A stretch of DNA of 64,000 bases from Niastella yeongjuensis (GCF_900110245.1 NZ_FOCZ01000003.1:186001-250000), one strand, 5' to 3'. Positions 1-8,122 are shown, counted from the first letter of the stretch. Notes: generated from the letters alone by a model not told the origin. Numbers and translations: made by a program.

Positions 1-97
1 CCCACTGCCTGCTGCCTTCTGCCTTTTCGCCATTGCCCATTGCCCATTCCCTATTGCCCTCTTCTCTCTGCCCGCTGCCCGCTGCCTTCTGCCCTTC
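1..97. repeat. GGCAGAR-type 7-nt repeat inside the ribF coding sequence
   Basis: Two blocks of the GGCAGAA/GGCAGCG repeat (about 2-30 and 66-97, read on the minus strand) flank a short run of GGGCAAT units. The same vocabulary appears in intergenic arrays at 2250, 29845, 40246, 45778 and 47105. Here it is translated in frame without a stop. Confidence 0.8.
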
Positions 98-796
98 CAT
101 GATCTCCGCCTGCACTGCATAGATCCCATTGCCCGGAATGATCTTTTCTTCATTTTCTATCCGCAGGTTAGCGGTAGGGTAACCCAGTGTGCGGCCCAGC
201 TTATTGCCATCGACAACGGTGCCTTCAAAAAAGAAATCGTAACCCAGCAGGGTATTGGCCACATCGGTATTGCCCTGTAGCAGGGCTTCGCGAATGCGGG
301 TGGAGCTTACCGTGTTGTCATTGATCAGATGGGCCGGTATTTCCAGGAGGTTAAAACCGAGGCGTTGGCTGTAGGTTTCCAGCAATTTGTAATCGCCTTT
401 GCGGTCTTTGCCAAACCGGTGGTCGTACCCGATGATAACAGTATGGGGATGAAATTTCTCAACCAGAAACTGTTGAATGTACTCTTCAGGGGTTTGTTTG
501 GCAAAAGCATCGGTAAAGGGCACTACAACCAGGTGGTCGATGCCATTTTTATCGAGCAGTTCAATTTTTTCATCGATGGTATTGATCAGCTGAATACCGG
601 GCTGCCCGCTCACGATCACTTTACGGGGGTGGGGGTGAAAGGTAATGATCACCGTTTCCCCGCCAATACGGGCGGCTTCCCGCTTCAACTGCTCCAAAAT
701 GGTTTTGTGGCCGGTATGCACCCCATCGAACGTGCCTATCGTAACAACAGCCTTCGTAAAGGCCGGAATGGTATCTATGGAAAAATAAACTTTCAT
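1..796 (-). CDS. ribF: Bifunctional riboflavin kinase/FAD synthetase, 3' end cut by window
   Basis: Makes FMN from riboflavin and FAD from FMN in the cytoplasm. The start is the ATG at 796-794 and the frame stays open to the window edge (265 codons seen). The N-terminal adenylyltransferase domain shows the nucleotide-binding motif [13 protein letters not shown] and later [21 protein letters not shown] and [12 protein letters not shown]. The kinase domain begins with GYPTANL and reaches [12 protein letters not shown]. From there the expected continuation (a strand leading to a GVANIG-like motif) is replaced by at least 30 residues encoded by GGCAGAR-type repeat DNA, still in frame: [17 protein letters not shown], then [14 protein letters not shown]. 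Divergent from purM across a tandem-repeat gap. The family is certain; whether the kinase domain resumes beyond position 1 cannot be seen. Confidence 0.93.
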   Translation of the reverse strand, partial: MKVYFSIDTIPAFTKAVVTIGTFDGVHTGHKTILEQLKREAARIGGETVIITFHPHPRKVIVSGQPGIQLINTIDEKIELLDKNGIDHLVVVPFTDAFAKQTPEEYIQQFLVEKFHPHTVIIGYDHRFGKDRKGDYKLLETYSQRLGFNLLEIPAHLINDNTVSSTRIREALLQGNTDVANTLLGYDFFFEGTVVDGNKLGRTLGYPTANLRIENEEKIIPGNGIYAVQAEIMEGQKAAGSGQREEGNREWAMGNGEKAEGSRQW

Positions 797-829
797 AAAC
801 GAGGTGCGAATGTACGCCAAGGAAGCCGA

Positions 830-1043
830 AGTAAGAAGTAGGAGATAGGAAGTAGGAGGTAGGAAGTAGGAGGTAGGAAGTAGGAAGTAGGAAGTAGGAA
901 GTAGGAAGTAGGAGGTAGGAAGTAGGAGATAGGAAGTAGGAGGTAAGAATTCGGAGGCAGGAGTTCCGGCGGGCGGATTGTCGCCATTTCTCAGATTGCC
1001 CGTAATTCGGGCTTTTCTTACCTCTTACTTCTTACTTCCTGCA
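830..1043. repeat. Inverted pair of GTAGGAR 7-nt arrays between ribF and purM
   Basis: A long array of about sixteen GTAGGAA/GTAGGAG/GTAAGAA units runs from about 830 to 949. A shorter reverse-complement arm (CTTACCTCTTACTTCTTAC type) lies at about 1014-1042, with some 65 nt of mixed sequence between. The two arms could pair. The array occupies nearly the whole region between two divergent genes, so the promoters of both must lie within or next to it. Confidence 0.85.
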
Positions 1044-1084
1044 TCATTTCTTAACTTCGCCCATTCAAATTGCAATTAAGAATA

Positions 1085-2248
1085 ATGAGTTTATATTCAC
1101 AACGGGGTGTTTCTGCCCAGAAAGAAGAAGTTCACAAGGCTACAGAAAAGTTAGATAAAGGTTTGTATCCCCATGCCTTCTGCAAAATATACCCCGATTA
1201 CCTTACCGGCCAGCAAGACTGGGTGAATGTAATGCATGCCGATGGCGCCGGTACCAAAAGCATTCTGGCTTATTTATACTGGAAAGAAACCGGCGACCTG
1301 TCGGTTTGGAAAGGCATAGCACAGGATGCCGTGGTCATGAACCTCGACGACCTGCTGTGTGTGGGTATCACCGATAACCTGTTATTTTCTTCCACCATCG
1401 ATAGAAATAAAACGCTGGTATCGGGCGATGTACTGGAAACCGTGATCAACGGCACCCAGGAATTGTTCGACTCCCTGAAACAGTTTGGGGTAAACATCCA
1501 TTACCTGGGTGGGGAAACCGCCGATGTAGGCGATGTGGTACGTACCATTGCCGTAAACGGTACCATGACCGCCCGCTGGCCCAAGAACCGGCTGGTGACC
1601 AACGATAAAATTCAGGCCGGTGACGTAATAGTAGGTTTCAGCAGCTTTGGACAAGCCGTTTACGAAACCGAATACAACAGCGGTATTGGCAGCAATGGAT
1701 TAACCAGCGCCCGCCACGACGTATTAAGCAAGTTTTACGCAGAAAAATTCAAAGAATCATACGAGAACAGCCTCGCCAGTGAAGTGGTGTACATCGGGCC
1801 CTACCTGCTCACCGATACTGTTGGCCGCGAACAATACCAGGTAGGTAAACTGCTGTTATCACCTACCCGTACTTATGCGCCTTTGTTGCAGGCACTGTTT
1901 GCCAATCATTTCGACGCCATCCACGGCCTTATACATTGTAGTGGGGGCGGACAAACAAAATGTATGAAATACCTGCCCGGCAACTTCCGGGTTATCAAAG
2001 ATAATTTATTCGAACCACCCATCATCTTCCAGTTGATTCAGGAAGCCTCCGGTTCAGACAACCGCGAAATGTACCAGGTCTTCAACATGGGCCATCGCCT
2101 CGAAGTATTTACCGATGCCGCATCTGCTCCCCAATTCATTGAGGAAGCAAAAAAACTGGGCATCGAAGCACAGATCGTTGGCCGCGTAGAAGCCAGTGAT
2201 AAAAAAGAACTAATACTGAAAGTAGGCGACGAGCAGATTGTTTATTAG
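1085..2248 (+). CDS. purM: Phosphoribosylformylglycinamidine cyclo-ligase (AIR synthetase)
   Basis: Fifth step of de novo purine synthesis: ATP-dependent ring closure of FGAM to AIR, cytoplasmic. The 387-residue protein begins MSLYSQRGVSAQKEEV and carries the AIR synthase signatures HADGAGTKS (about residue 50), DAVVMNLDDLLCVG and LGGETADVGD in the N-terminal ATP-binding half, then the C-terminal half with a GGGQTK segment and FNMGHRLEVF. It is longer than the about 345-residue enterobacterial enzyme, as expected for the Bacteroidota form. An upstream in-frame TTG at 1070 exists, but the ATG at 1085 matches the conserved N-terminus. The gene stands alone; a GGCAGAR repeat array starts directly after its stop codon. 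Confidence 0.93.
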   Translation: MSLYSQRGVSAQKEEVHKATEKLDKGLYPHAFCKIYPDYLTGQQDWVNVMHADGAGTKSILAYLYWKETGDLSVWKGIAQDAVVMNLDDLLCVGITDNLLFSSTIDRNKTLVSGDVLETVINGTQELFDSLKQFGVNIHYLGGETADVGDVVRTIAVNGTMTARWPKNRLVTNDKIQAGDVIVGFSSFGQAVYETEYNSGIGSNGLTSARHDVLSKFYAEKFKESYENSLASEVVYIGPYLLTDTVGREQYQVGKLLLSPTRTYAPLLQALFANHFDAIHGLIHCSGGGQTKCMKYLPGNFRVIKDNLFEPPIIFQLIQEASGSDNREMYQVFNMGHRLEVFTDAASAPQFIEEAKKLGIEAQIVGRVEASDKKELILKVGDEQIVY

Positions 2249-2565
2249 GGAAGGGCAGAAGGCAGAGGGCAGAGGGCAGAAATAGAAAGGCAGTAGGCAG
2301 TAGGCAGTAGGAGAAAAGGCAGAGTCAAAGACTGAAAGGCAATGGGCAATGGTGAAAAAGCTGTAAACAGTAAGCAATAGACCACAACACGGCAACGCCT
2401 CCGAAAAATTAGAATAAAGATTTTAGTCGCGAGGCCGCGAACCTGGAACAATGAATTAAGAACATAGAACTAAAACCTAATAACCCAAAACCTAATAACT
2501 TACAAACCTAATAACCTACAAACCCAATAACTTTAAACTTTCAACTTTCAACTTTAAACTTTCAG
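2249..2565. repeat. Composite intergenic repeat element (copy 1), no gene
   Basis: This 317-nt gap holds no credible gene. Directly after the purM stop comes a GGCAGAR array (2250-2312), then GGCAATGG units, then the GC-rich inverted repeat TCGCG-AGGC-CGCGA (2427-2440), then a run of AACCTAATAAC/AACCCAATAAC units (about 2470-2530) and finally TTTAAACTTTCAAC units up to the deoR-type gene. The same order of modules recurs at 40243-40430 and 47104-47230, and reversed at 55460-55620. Confidence 0.8.
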
Positions 2566-3315
2566 CTAAATAACTTCTATCCCCGCATCCCGGTATGGTT
2601 TCAGGATCGGATCATCAGGAGATAATTCAGTGATCAGCATATGTATTTTACTGATCTCACAAATGTGGATCGGTTGAATGCTGTTGATCTTTTCGGCAAT
2701 GCTGAGGCATACCACTTTTTGCGATGATTCCACCATCGCTTTTTTCAATTGCACCACATCCCAGTCGCTGTCGGTAATGCCATCTTTCAGACTAATGGCG
2801 TTAACCCCTAAAAAACACAGATCGGCGCGAATGCGTTTGATTTGCGTGATGGCCTCGCCGCCGGTTGTGATCTTACTGTTTTTGGAAACTTTATCGCCGA
2901 TGGCAATCACATCCACCGATGGATGTTGCATGTATTCCAGTATGGCGGGTATGCTGCCCGAAACAAAGGTGGCTTTTAACCGCGGTGGTAGGGCCCTGGC
3001 CATTTCAATGATGGTGGTGCCGCCCGTTGTTAGCACAAACATGCCATCATGTATAAGCGATGCGGCCTTGCGGGCAATGGTTTTTTTATGATCGTGTGAA
3101 TATACCTGGGAGGAGGTATAATGTACCTGACTGAAAGAGTGCGACAAGGCCCCGCCATGCACTTTTATGATCTTACCTTCATCGGCCAGCTCCTGCAAGT
3201 CGCGGCGGATGGTATCTTCCGATACGTTCATGTCCCTGCTGAGGTTACTTGACATCACCTTATTGTGAAGGTTCACCTGGTGTAAAATATAAGCTTGTCG
3301 TTCTTTCTTTAACAT
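2566..3315 (-). CDS. DeoR/GlpR-family transcriptional regulator
   Basis: A 249-residue cytoplasmic DNA-binding repressor of the DeoR family, usually responsive to a sugar phosphate. The N-terminal winged helix (about residues 1-57) has the family signature SEDTIRRDLQELADEGKIIKVHGGA. The C-terminal sensor domain (about 75-235) shows FVLTTGGTTIIEMARALP and a phosphosugar-type LGVNAISLKDGITDSD segment. The gene is monocistronic, with no sugar-metabolism gene beside it, so the effector and targets cannot be named. The ATG at 3315 fits the usual MLKKERQAYIL start. The composite repeat at 2249-2565 lies directly downstream. Confidence 0.88.
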   Translation of the reverse strand: MLKKERQAYILHQVNLHNKVMSSNLSRDMNVSEDTIRRDLQELADEGKIIKVHGGALSHSFSQVHYTSSQVYSHDHKKTIARKAASLIHDGMFVLTTGGTTIIEMARALPPRLKATFVSGSIPAILEYMQHPSVDVIAIGDKVSKNSKITTGGEAITQIKRIRADLCFLGVNAISLKDGITDSDWDVVQLKKAMVESSQKVVCLSIAEKINSIQPIHICEISKIHMLITELSPDDPILKPYRDAGIEVI

Positions 3316-3436
3316 GTTAATGAGGGCCTTAACCCAATTTTAATTCCGGGCGAAAGCTATAGAAAATACTGTATAATTAATGTAAAATTTTGGTTGAACC
3401 GGGGGTTAAAAGCTACACAAAGCTGGTATTAAAATA

Positions 3437-3468
3437 AAGAGTCATTTACCCCCTGGCAAATGACTCTT
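3437..3468 (-). terminator. Intrinsic terminator of the blaI/M56-amidase operon
   Basis: An 11-bp perfect stem (AAGAGTCATTT 3437-3447 with AAATGACTCTT 3458-3468) with a 10-nt loop lies 20 nt beyond the stop of the M56 gene. On the minus strand it is followed by a T-rich stretch (TTTATTTTAA). Confidence 0.75.
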
Positions 3469-3489
3469 CTTATATGCTAAATTTCTTAT

Positions 3490-5439
3490 TTAAGTAATGG
3501 GCGCCTGTTTTTTATCAAGTCGGAAAGCGACTTTGAAAAAGTATTGGGCAGGTGGCAAATGATCCCCTTTCGTTAATTGGGGTTTCTTTTCATACACGCT
3601 TTTTACCACATCCCGGAATAGCGTTTGTGTTGCTGATTGGCTAAGTGGTCCGGCACCGGCAGGTGATTTATTATCAATATAGCTTACAATTACCAGGTTG
3701 TTTAGAGTTTTGGCTTCAACAGGAGCCTCGTCATAGATATTTAAATTACCGATCTCTCCTTTGTTATCAACAGCTATCGAAAAGTATACCACCCCTTCCG
3801 CCTGACTGGCCAACGCCTGTTTGGGATAACTGGCAGTGCGGTTAAAATGTTTGCTGATCTTGTACAGAATAGAATCCCGTAGCGGACTGTTCATGGAGGT
3901 GTAGTCAGTCGCCGGTTTGGTTTGGGCCATGCTTACCGGTTTGTTGTGATAGTTCACAGCGCCTTCCAGGATCTTTTTGGCAACAGCTTCCTGGTTGGCA
4001 GGGTCGCTGAAATAAGCCATGTCTTTTTCATTATTGATGAAACCGCATTCAATCAGCAGGGCAGGACAGGGGGTGCGCTGCAACACCCAGATGTTTTGAT
4101 TGGTGCGCGTTTTCAAGGTCTGATTGGTTGCATATACCTTACTTAATTCCTGGGCTATAACAGAACCTAATTGTTTCGACTGATTAACGCGTTGCGTGGT
4201 ATCATTGGGAATATAAATCTCAAAACCGGTTCGGGTAGTGACAGGCTCATCACTATAGGAAGCGTGTATGGAGATATACATATCAGGTTGGATCTTCTCC
4301 GCCATGGCGGTACGGGCCCTTAATCCATCATGAATAGTGGTACTGCCGCCCGGTAAATTCTCATCGGTACGTGTCATAACCACGTTCACATTATAAGCCG
4401 GTGCCAGGCGCTGTATTGTCTGGCTTATTTGAAGCACCAGGTGACTCTCTTTCACTTTGCCATCCGTGGTTTGGGCGCCCGGATCTATGCCGCCATGGCC
4501 GGCATCGACCATGATCGTCAATGGCTTTTTAGCAATTTCAATGGCAGACCGTTGCGCACGAAAGGCGATCGTGCAGAAAACAAGGGCCAGTACAGGCAGC
4601 ACCATTAACCGGCTGCGATAGCTGTACCGGGTACTTTGATTGTTAGTGATCATGGCAATACGTCTTTTGATATGGTTTTGGAAAAAATGGTTGGTAACGG
4701 ACGGGTAGTTGGCCTTCATGGTTTGCAGTACCAGTAATTCTGCATAATCGTAGCGGTCGTTGCCCGATATGGCGTATTGATCGGCCAGGAACTCATGAAT
4801 GGCTTTCAGTTCCTTTTTCAGCAGATGGAAAAATGGGTTCACCCAAAAAAGGGCTGTGATCAGTTCGGTGAATATAATATCGGTGGAATGTTTTTGCTGC
4901 ACATGAAACAGTTCATGGCGAAAGATCTGCTGGCCGTCGCGACTGTTAAATGTCAGTTCATTGTTCCAGAAAATTGACCGGAAAAAAGAAAATGGTGTAC
5001 CCGGTTCTCCCGTATTAAAGAACTTCAACCCGCTGATGCGTTCAAACGGATAATGCTTTGATATACGCCTGATGTACAACAGCGATTTGACCAGCATAAA
5101 AAGCAGCACCAGCATACCTGCTGCATACAACAGGTAGATCACATTGTCCAGGGTGAACAGCCGGGCTATCAATCCGGGGCCGGCATCCATTGCTTCTTCC
5201 TCGCCACGATCAACGGTGAGCACCTGCAGGGTTTGGTATACGGCCTGGTTTACCGGGCTCTGGGGTTGGTACAACACCGGTATCCTGATCAGGGGGAGCA
5301 AAACCGATAACAGCAGGGTGGCTTGCAGGTAGAACCGGTTATAGTGGTGAAACCGCTTATTGCGTAAAAAAAGCCAGTAATAGCCCAGCAGAATGCCGGA
5401 GCACAGCATAACTTTTTCCAGGTACAGTAAGAAGGTCAT
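3490..5439 (-). CDS. BlaR1-type M56 peptidase fused to N-acetylmuramoyl-L-alanine amidase
   Basis: A 649-residue membrane protein with three parts. Residues 1-295 form a BlaR1/MecR1-like M56 unit: membrane segments near 3-25, 38-56, 97-120 and 277-294, the zinc motif HELFH at 175-179 and HEFLAD at 215-220. Residues 305-495 are an Amidase_3 domain with all expected zinc and catalytic residues visible: H315 in DAGHGG, E331, H392 in SIHAS and E464 in LLIECGF. Residues about 535-649 resemble a TonB C-terminal domain (SYPKQALASQAEGVVYFSI). In known BlaR1/MecR1 systems the protease inactivates the partner repressor after sensing cell-wall damage. Here the sensor domain position is taken by a peptidoglycan amidase, presumably periplasmic. 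Its start overlaps the blaI-type stop by 4 nt, so the two are co-translated. The domain assignment is firm; the signalling role is inferred. Confidence 0.9.
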   Translation of the reverse strand: MTFLLYLEKVMLCSGILLGYYWLFLRNKRFHHYNRFYLQATLLLSVLLPLIRIPVLYQPQSPVNQAVYQTLQVLTVDRGEEEAMDAGPGLIARLFTLDNVIYLLYAAGMLVLLFMLVKSLLYIRRISKHYPFERISGLKFFNTGEPGTPFSFFRSIFWNNELTFNSRDGQQIFRHELFHVQQKHSTDIIFTELITALFWVNPFFHLLKKELKAIHEFLADQYAISGNDRYDYAELLVLQTMKANYPSVTNHFFQNHIKRRIAMITNNQSTRYSYRSRLMVLPVLALVFCTIAFRAQRSAIEIAKKPLTIMVDAGHGGIDPGAQTTDGKVKESHLVLQISQTIQRLAPAYNVNVVMTRTDENLPGGSTTIHDGLRARTAMAEKIQPDMYISIHASYSDEPVTTRTGFEIYIPNDTTQRVNQSKQLGSVIAQELSKVYATNQTLKTRTNQNIWVLQRTPCPALLIECGFINNEKDMAYFSDPANQEAVAKKILEGAVNYHNKPVSMAQTKPATDYTSMNSPLRDSILYKISKHFNRTASYPKQALASQAEGVVYFSIAVDNKGEIGNLNIYDEAPVEAKTLNNLVIVSYIDNKSPAGAGPLSQSATQTLFRDVVKSVYEKKPQLTKGDHLPPAQYFFKVAFRLDKKQAPIT

Positions 5440-5807
5440 TGATTATCGTTTTTGGCATTTTTGATTTGTTCCAGCAACGCTTCCAGGTCTTCCTGGCTCA
5501 GCTTGTTATCGTTCACGAAATGCGAGAGCAATTTGGCCGCCGAGCCTTCAAAATATCCTTTTACCAGTTGGTTGATGCTTTTTTTGCCATACTCGGCTTT
5601 ACTTACTGCCGGTTTGTACAGGTTATTGCGCCCCTGTACTTCATAATTTACAAACCCCTTCTCAATCAATATCTTAAGTATGGTGGCAACGGTATTGGAA
5701 TGCGGTTTGGGTTCGGGCATCGCATCCATCAGGTCTTTTAAAAAACCCTGATTTAACTGCCACAGGATCTGCATTACCTGTTCTTCGGCTTTTGTAAGAG
5801 ACTTCAT
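5436..5807 (-). CDS. BlaI/MecI/CopY-family transcriptional repressor
   Basis: A 123-residue winged-helix repressor. The N-terminal half (LTKAEEQVMQILWQLNQGF, then HSNTVATILKILIEKGFVNYE) is the typical DNA-binding domain, and the C-terminal half is the dimerisation region (INQLVKGYFEGSAAKLLSHF). Members of this family repress their own operon and are cleaved through an M56 protease partner, which here is the next gene downstream (4-nt ATGA overlap). Two palindromes that fit BlaI-type operators lie directly upstream, the nearer one 3 nt from the start codon, so autoregulation is likely. The target set beyond this operon is unknown. Confidence 0.92.
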   Translation of the reverse strand: MKSLTKAEEQVMQILWQLNQGFLKDLMDAMPEPKPHSNTVATILKILIEKGFVNYEVQGRNNLYKPAVSKAEYGKKSINQLVKGYFEGSAAKLLSHFVNDNKLSQEDLEALLEQIKNAKNDNQ

Positions 5808-5809
5808 TA

Positions 5810-5855
5810 TAACTAACCTTTTAGTTAATCAAATGTATAACTAATTTGTTAGTTG
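5810..5855. promoter_or_regulatory. Paired operator palindromes of the BlaI-type repressor
   Basis: Box 1 (5810-5827) is TAACTAA-CCTT-TTAGTTA, a perfect 7-4-7 inverted repeat. Box 2 (5838-5855) is TAACTAA-TTTG-TTAGTTG, the same with one mismatch at the outermost base. Their centres are 28 nt apart, close to a multiple of the helical repeat. Position directly in front of the repressor gene suggests autoregulatory binding; binding itself is inferred. Confidence 0.75.
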
Positions 5856-5993
5856 CTGGGTGTTTTCTTTTATTTTGTTTGAATTATTTTATTAACAGGT
5901 TACGTAGGGACTGAAATTTGCTACCAGTTATTAGGAAAAATGAGATATGACAGGCGTTTGGGGGATTGGCATAAGAATAAATATGTATTCGTG

Positions 5994-6006
5994 ACTAATT
6001 ATTAGT
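5994..6006. promoter_or_regulatory. Third related palindrome upstream of the sigma factor gene
   Basis: ACTAAT-T-ATTAGT is a perfect 13-nt palindrome. It shares the ACTAA/TTAGT half-sites with the two boxes at 5810-5855 but has a spacer one base shorter. It lies between the divergent blaI-type and sigma genes and may be a weaker site for the same repressor. The rest of the 436-nt gap 5808-6243 is AT-rich and shows no gene. Confidence 0.35.
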
Positions 6007-6069
6007 AAAATATTGTTTATGTTATTGCTATTTTATCCACAAAAGCTATGAGGTTTGAAGATTGAATGT

Positions 6070-6077
6070 TACTTTTG
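6070..6077 (+). promoter_or_regulatory. Candidate -7 box of the primary sigma factor gene
   Basis: TACTTTTG fits the Bacteroidota -7 consensus TAnnTTTG. No good -33 TTTG stands at the usual spacing. The start codon is about 165 nt downstream, giving a long leader. Confidence 0.4.
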
Positions 6078-6243
6078 CAGACAGTACCGGATGGATTAAC
6101 ACGTTATTAGCACCTGACTTGCAACCTCCCCGAACATAGTCAGTCTTGCAAATGTTAGTATAGTACCCTTAAACAAAACAAAAAAAGAAAGGCGATTTAA
6201 TATCGACGATAAAAGTCATTTATATTAAAGTAGATAAGTAGAT

Positions 6244-7101
6244 ATGAGACAGCTCAAAATTGCAACCCAGATTACGAATCGTGATTCGCAGGCAGTAGAA
6301 AAGTATCTTCAGGAAATATCTAAAATTCCGATGATCACTCCCGAAGAGGAGACCGTACTGGCCCAGCGTATCAAGATGGGTGATCAGAAGGCATTGGATA
6401 AATTAGTGCAGGCCAACTTGCGTTTTGTGGTATCTGTTGCTAAGCAGTATCAGCACCAGGGTCTTTCTCTTAGCGATCTGATCAACGAGGGCAACCTCGG
6501 TTTGATAAAAGCAGCCCAGCGTTTCGATGAAACCAAGGGTTTTAAATTCATCTCATACGCCGTATGGTGGATTCGCCAGTCCATTTTACAAGCGTTGGCA
6601 GAGCAGGGCAGATTAGTCCGCCTGCCTCAAAACAAAATTGGCACCTATAACAAAGCTAACAAAGCGTACATGGCTTTTGAACAGGAACATGAGCGGGAGC
6701 CAAGTACCGAAGAATTAGCCGAGTTGCTCGAAATGAGCGAAACCGAGATCAACAACATTTTCCAAAGCAATACCCGTCACACCTCGCTCGATGCTCCGGT
6801 TCACGAAGCTGAAGACGTAGCCATGGGTGATTTGCTGGAAGGTGGTGATGATACAGACGACGATGTAATGAAAGATTCATTACGTAACGAAATTCGCCGC
6901 GTGTTGAAATCCCTCAGCCCCCGCGAAGCAGAGATCGTAAATGCTTACTTTGGCCTCGACGGTGAGAATGGAGTAACTATTGAGCAGATCGGACAAAAGT
7001 ACGACCTCACTAAAGAGCGTATTCGTCAAATCAAAGAAAGAGCGATCAAGCGTTTACAGAAAGCTCGTTACAGCAACGCACTGAAAGCATATTTAGGTTA
7101 G
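6244..7101 (+). CDS. rpoD: Primary RNA polymerase sigma factor (Bacteroidota SigA type)
   Basis: Directs core RNA polymerase to housekeeping promoters. The 285-residue length is the usual size of the Bacteroidota primary sigma factor, which lacks the long region 1.1 of proteobacterial RpoD. Visible parts are region 1.2 (SQAVEKYLQEISKIPMITPE), region 2 (NLRFVVSVAKQYQHQGLSL then FDETKGFKFISYAVWWIRQ), region 3 (NKANKAYMAFEQEHEREPS) and region 4 with the helix-turn-helix EQIGQKYDLTKERIRQIKER. Monocistronic: a long leader precedes it and a strong terminator follows. Confidence 0.97.
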   Translation: MRQLKIATQITNRDSQAVEKYLQEISKIPMITPEEETVLAQRIKMGDQKALDKLVQANLRFVVSVAKQYQHQGLSLSDLINEGNLGLIKAAQRFDETKGFKFISYAVWWIRQSILQALAEQGRLVRLPQNKIGTYNKANKAYMAFEQEHEREPSTEELAELLEMSETEINNIFQSNTRHTSLDAPVHEAEDVAMGDLLEGGDDTDDDVMKDSLRNEIRRVLKSLSPREAEIVNAYFGLDGENGVTIEQIGQKYDLTKERIRQIKERAIKRLQKARYSNALKAYLG

Positions 7102-7123
7102 TATAAGTACTATTAAAGAAACG

Positions 7124-7158
7124 AACCCCGGTTGGCGTACTGCCTTCCGGGGTTTTTT
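7124..7158 (+). terminator. Intrinsic terminator of rpoD
   Basis: Perfect 8-bp stem AACCCCGG (7124-7131) with CCGGGGTT (7147-7154), followed by a short T run to 7158. Confidence 0.85.
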
Positions 7159-7234
7159 AATGTCTTAAAAGAGACTTATATTTATTTGAACTTTCATATA
7201 TCTGGTTCGTTATTTGAATGCTAATGAGGATACC

Positions 7235-8122
7235 ATGAAAAGGCACACCGGGTTAGTAGCTATAATATGGGGGATCATCATTTCTTCCTGCGAAAAAACA
7301 ATCAACTTCAAGCCCAACGATACGGAGCCGGAACTGGTTGTGGAAGCCTCTATTGAAAATGACCAGCCGCCGGTTGTTATCCTATCTCAAAGTCTAAATT
7401 ATTTCAATCAGATCAGTACCGAATTACTGGCCAGTTCCTTTGTACACAACGCCGAGATCACTATCTCAAATGGCACAAAAACACACCGCTTAAAAGAACT
7501 CCAGGTACCGGTAGCCGGAGGGTATACGCTCTATTATTACACAACAGATTCTTCCAGTTTAAATACGGCTATTACCGGTGAAATGGGTAAAGAATACTCA
7601 CTCAGCGTGAAAACCGACGACCGGGAATATACAGCTACCACTACCATCCCATTCCTCAAAAAAAAGATCGATTCCCTGTGGTGGACAGACGCCCCCAACA
7701 ACCCCAATCCCGAAAGAGTGATTGTAATGGGCCGGTTCATTGATCCGCCGGGCCTCGGCAATTATACCCGCTATTACACTTCGGTGGATGGCTGGCCGTT
7801 TATGCCCGGCTTAAATTCGGTGTATGACGATCAGCTGACCGATGGAACAACCTACAATATGCAGGTTGAGCAGGGGGTAGACCGGAACAAACAATATAAC
7901 CTGGAGAACTATGCCTTTTTCGAGCACGGTGATTCTGTGGTAGTAAAATATTGCAATATAGACAAAGCCACCTTCGACTTCTGGCGAACCATGGAGTACA
8001 GCTACACCAATATCGGCAACCCCTTCGCCTCACCCAGTAAAGTGATCAGCAACATCCACGGCGGCGGACTGGGCTACTTTGGCGGCTACGCCGTTCAATA
8101 TAAAACCATTGAAATTCCGTAA
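7235..8122 (+). CDS. DUF4249 family lipoprotein
   Basis: A 295-residue probable lipoprotein: MKRHTGLVAIIWGIIISSC is a signal peptide ending in a lipobox with the modified cysteine at residue 19. The mature part begins EKTINFKPNDTEPELVVEASI and has a beta-rich pattern ending with a YFGGYAVQYKTIEI strand, typical of DUF4249. In Bacteroidota these proteins usually sit beside a TonB-dependent receptor; here none is adjacent. The ATG at 7235 was chosen over an in-frame TTG at 7214 because only the former starts the signal peptide cleanly. The molecular role is unknown. Confidence 0.82.
   Translation: MKRHTGLVAIIWGIIISSCEKTINFKPNDTEPELVVEASIENDQPPVVILSQSLNYFNQISTELLASSFVHNAEITISNGTKTHRLKELQVPVAGGYTLYYYTTDSSSLNTAITGEMGKEYSLSVKTDDREYTATTTIPFLKKKIDSLWWTDAPNNPNPERVIVMGRFIDPPGLGNYTRYYTSVDGWPFMPGLNSVYDDQLTDGTTYNMQVEQGVDRNKQYNLENYAFFEHGDSVVVKYCNIDKATFDFWRTMEYSYTNIGNPFASPSKVISNIHGGGLGYFGGYAVQYKTIEIP

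Noticed and set aside
329-841. 170-codon open frame on the plus strand
   Set aside because: It is antisense to ribF, whose protein sequence is clearly conserved; the plus-strand product has no family features and its end is repeat DNA.
1070-1084. Upstream TTG start for purM
   Set aside because: It adds five residues that are not part of the conserved N-terminus; the ATG at 1085 fits better.
3490-5439. M56-amidase as two genes joined by a sequencing error
   Set aside because: The reading frame is continuous, with an ordinary membrane segment and linker between the domains and no sign of a lost stop codon.
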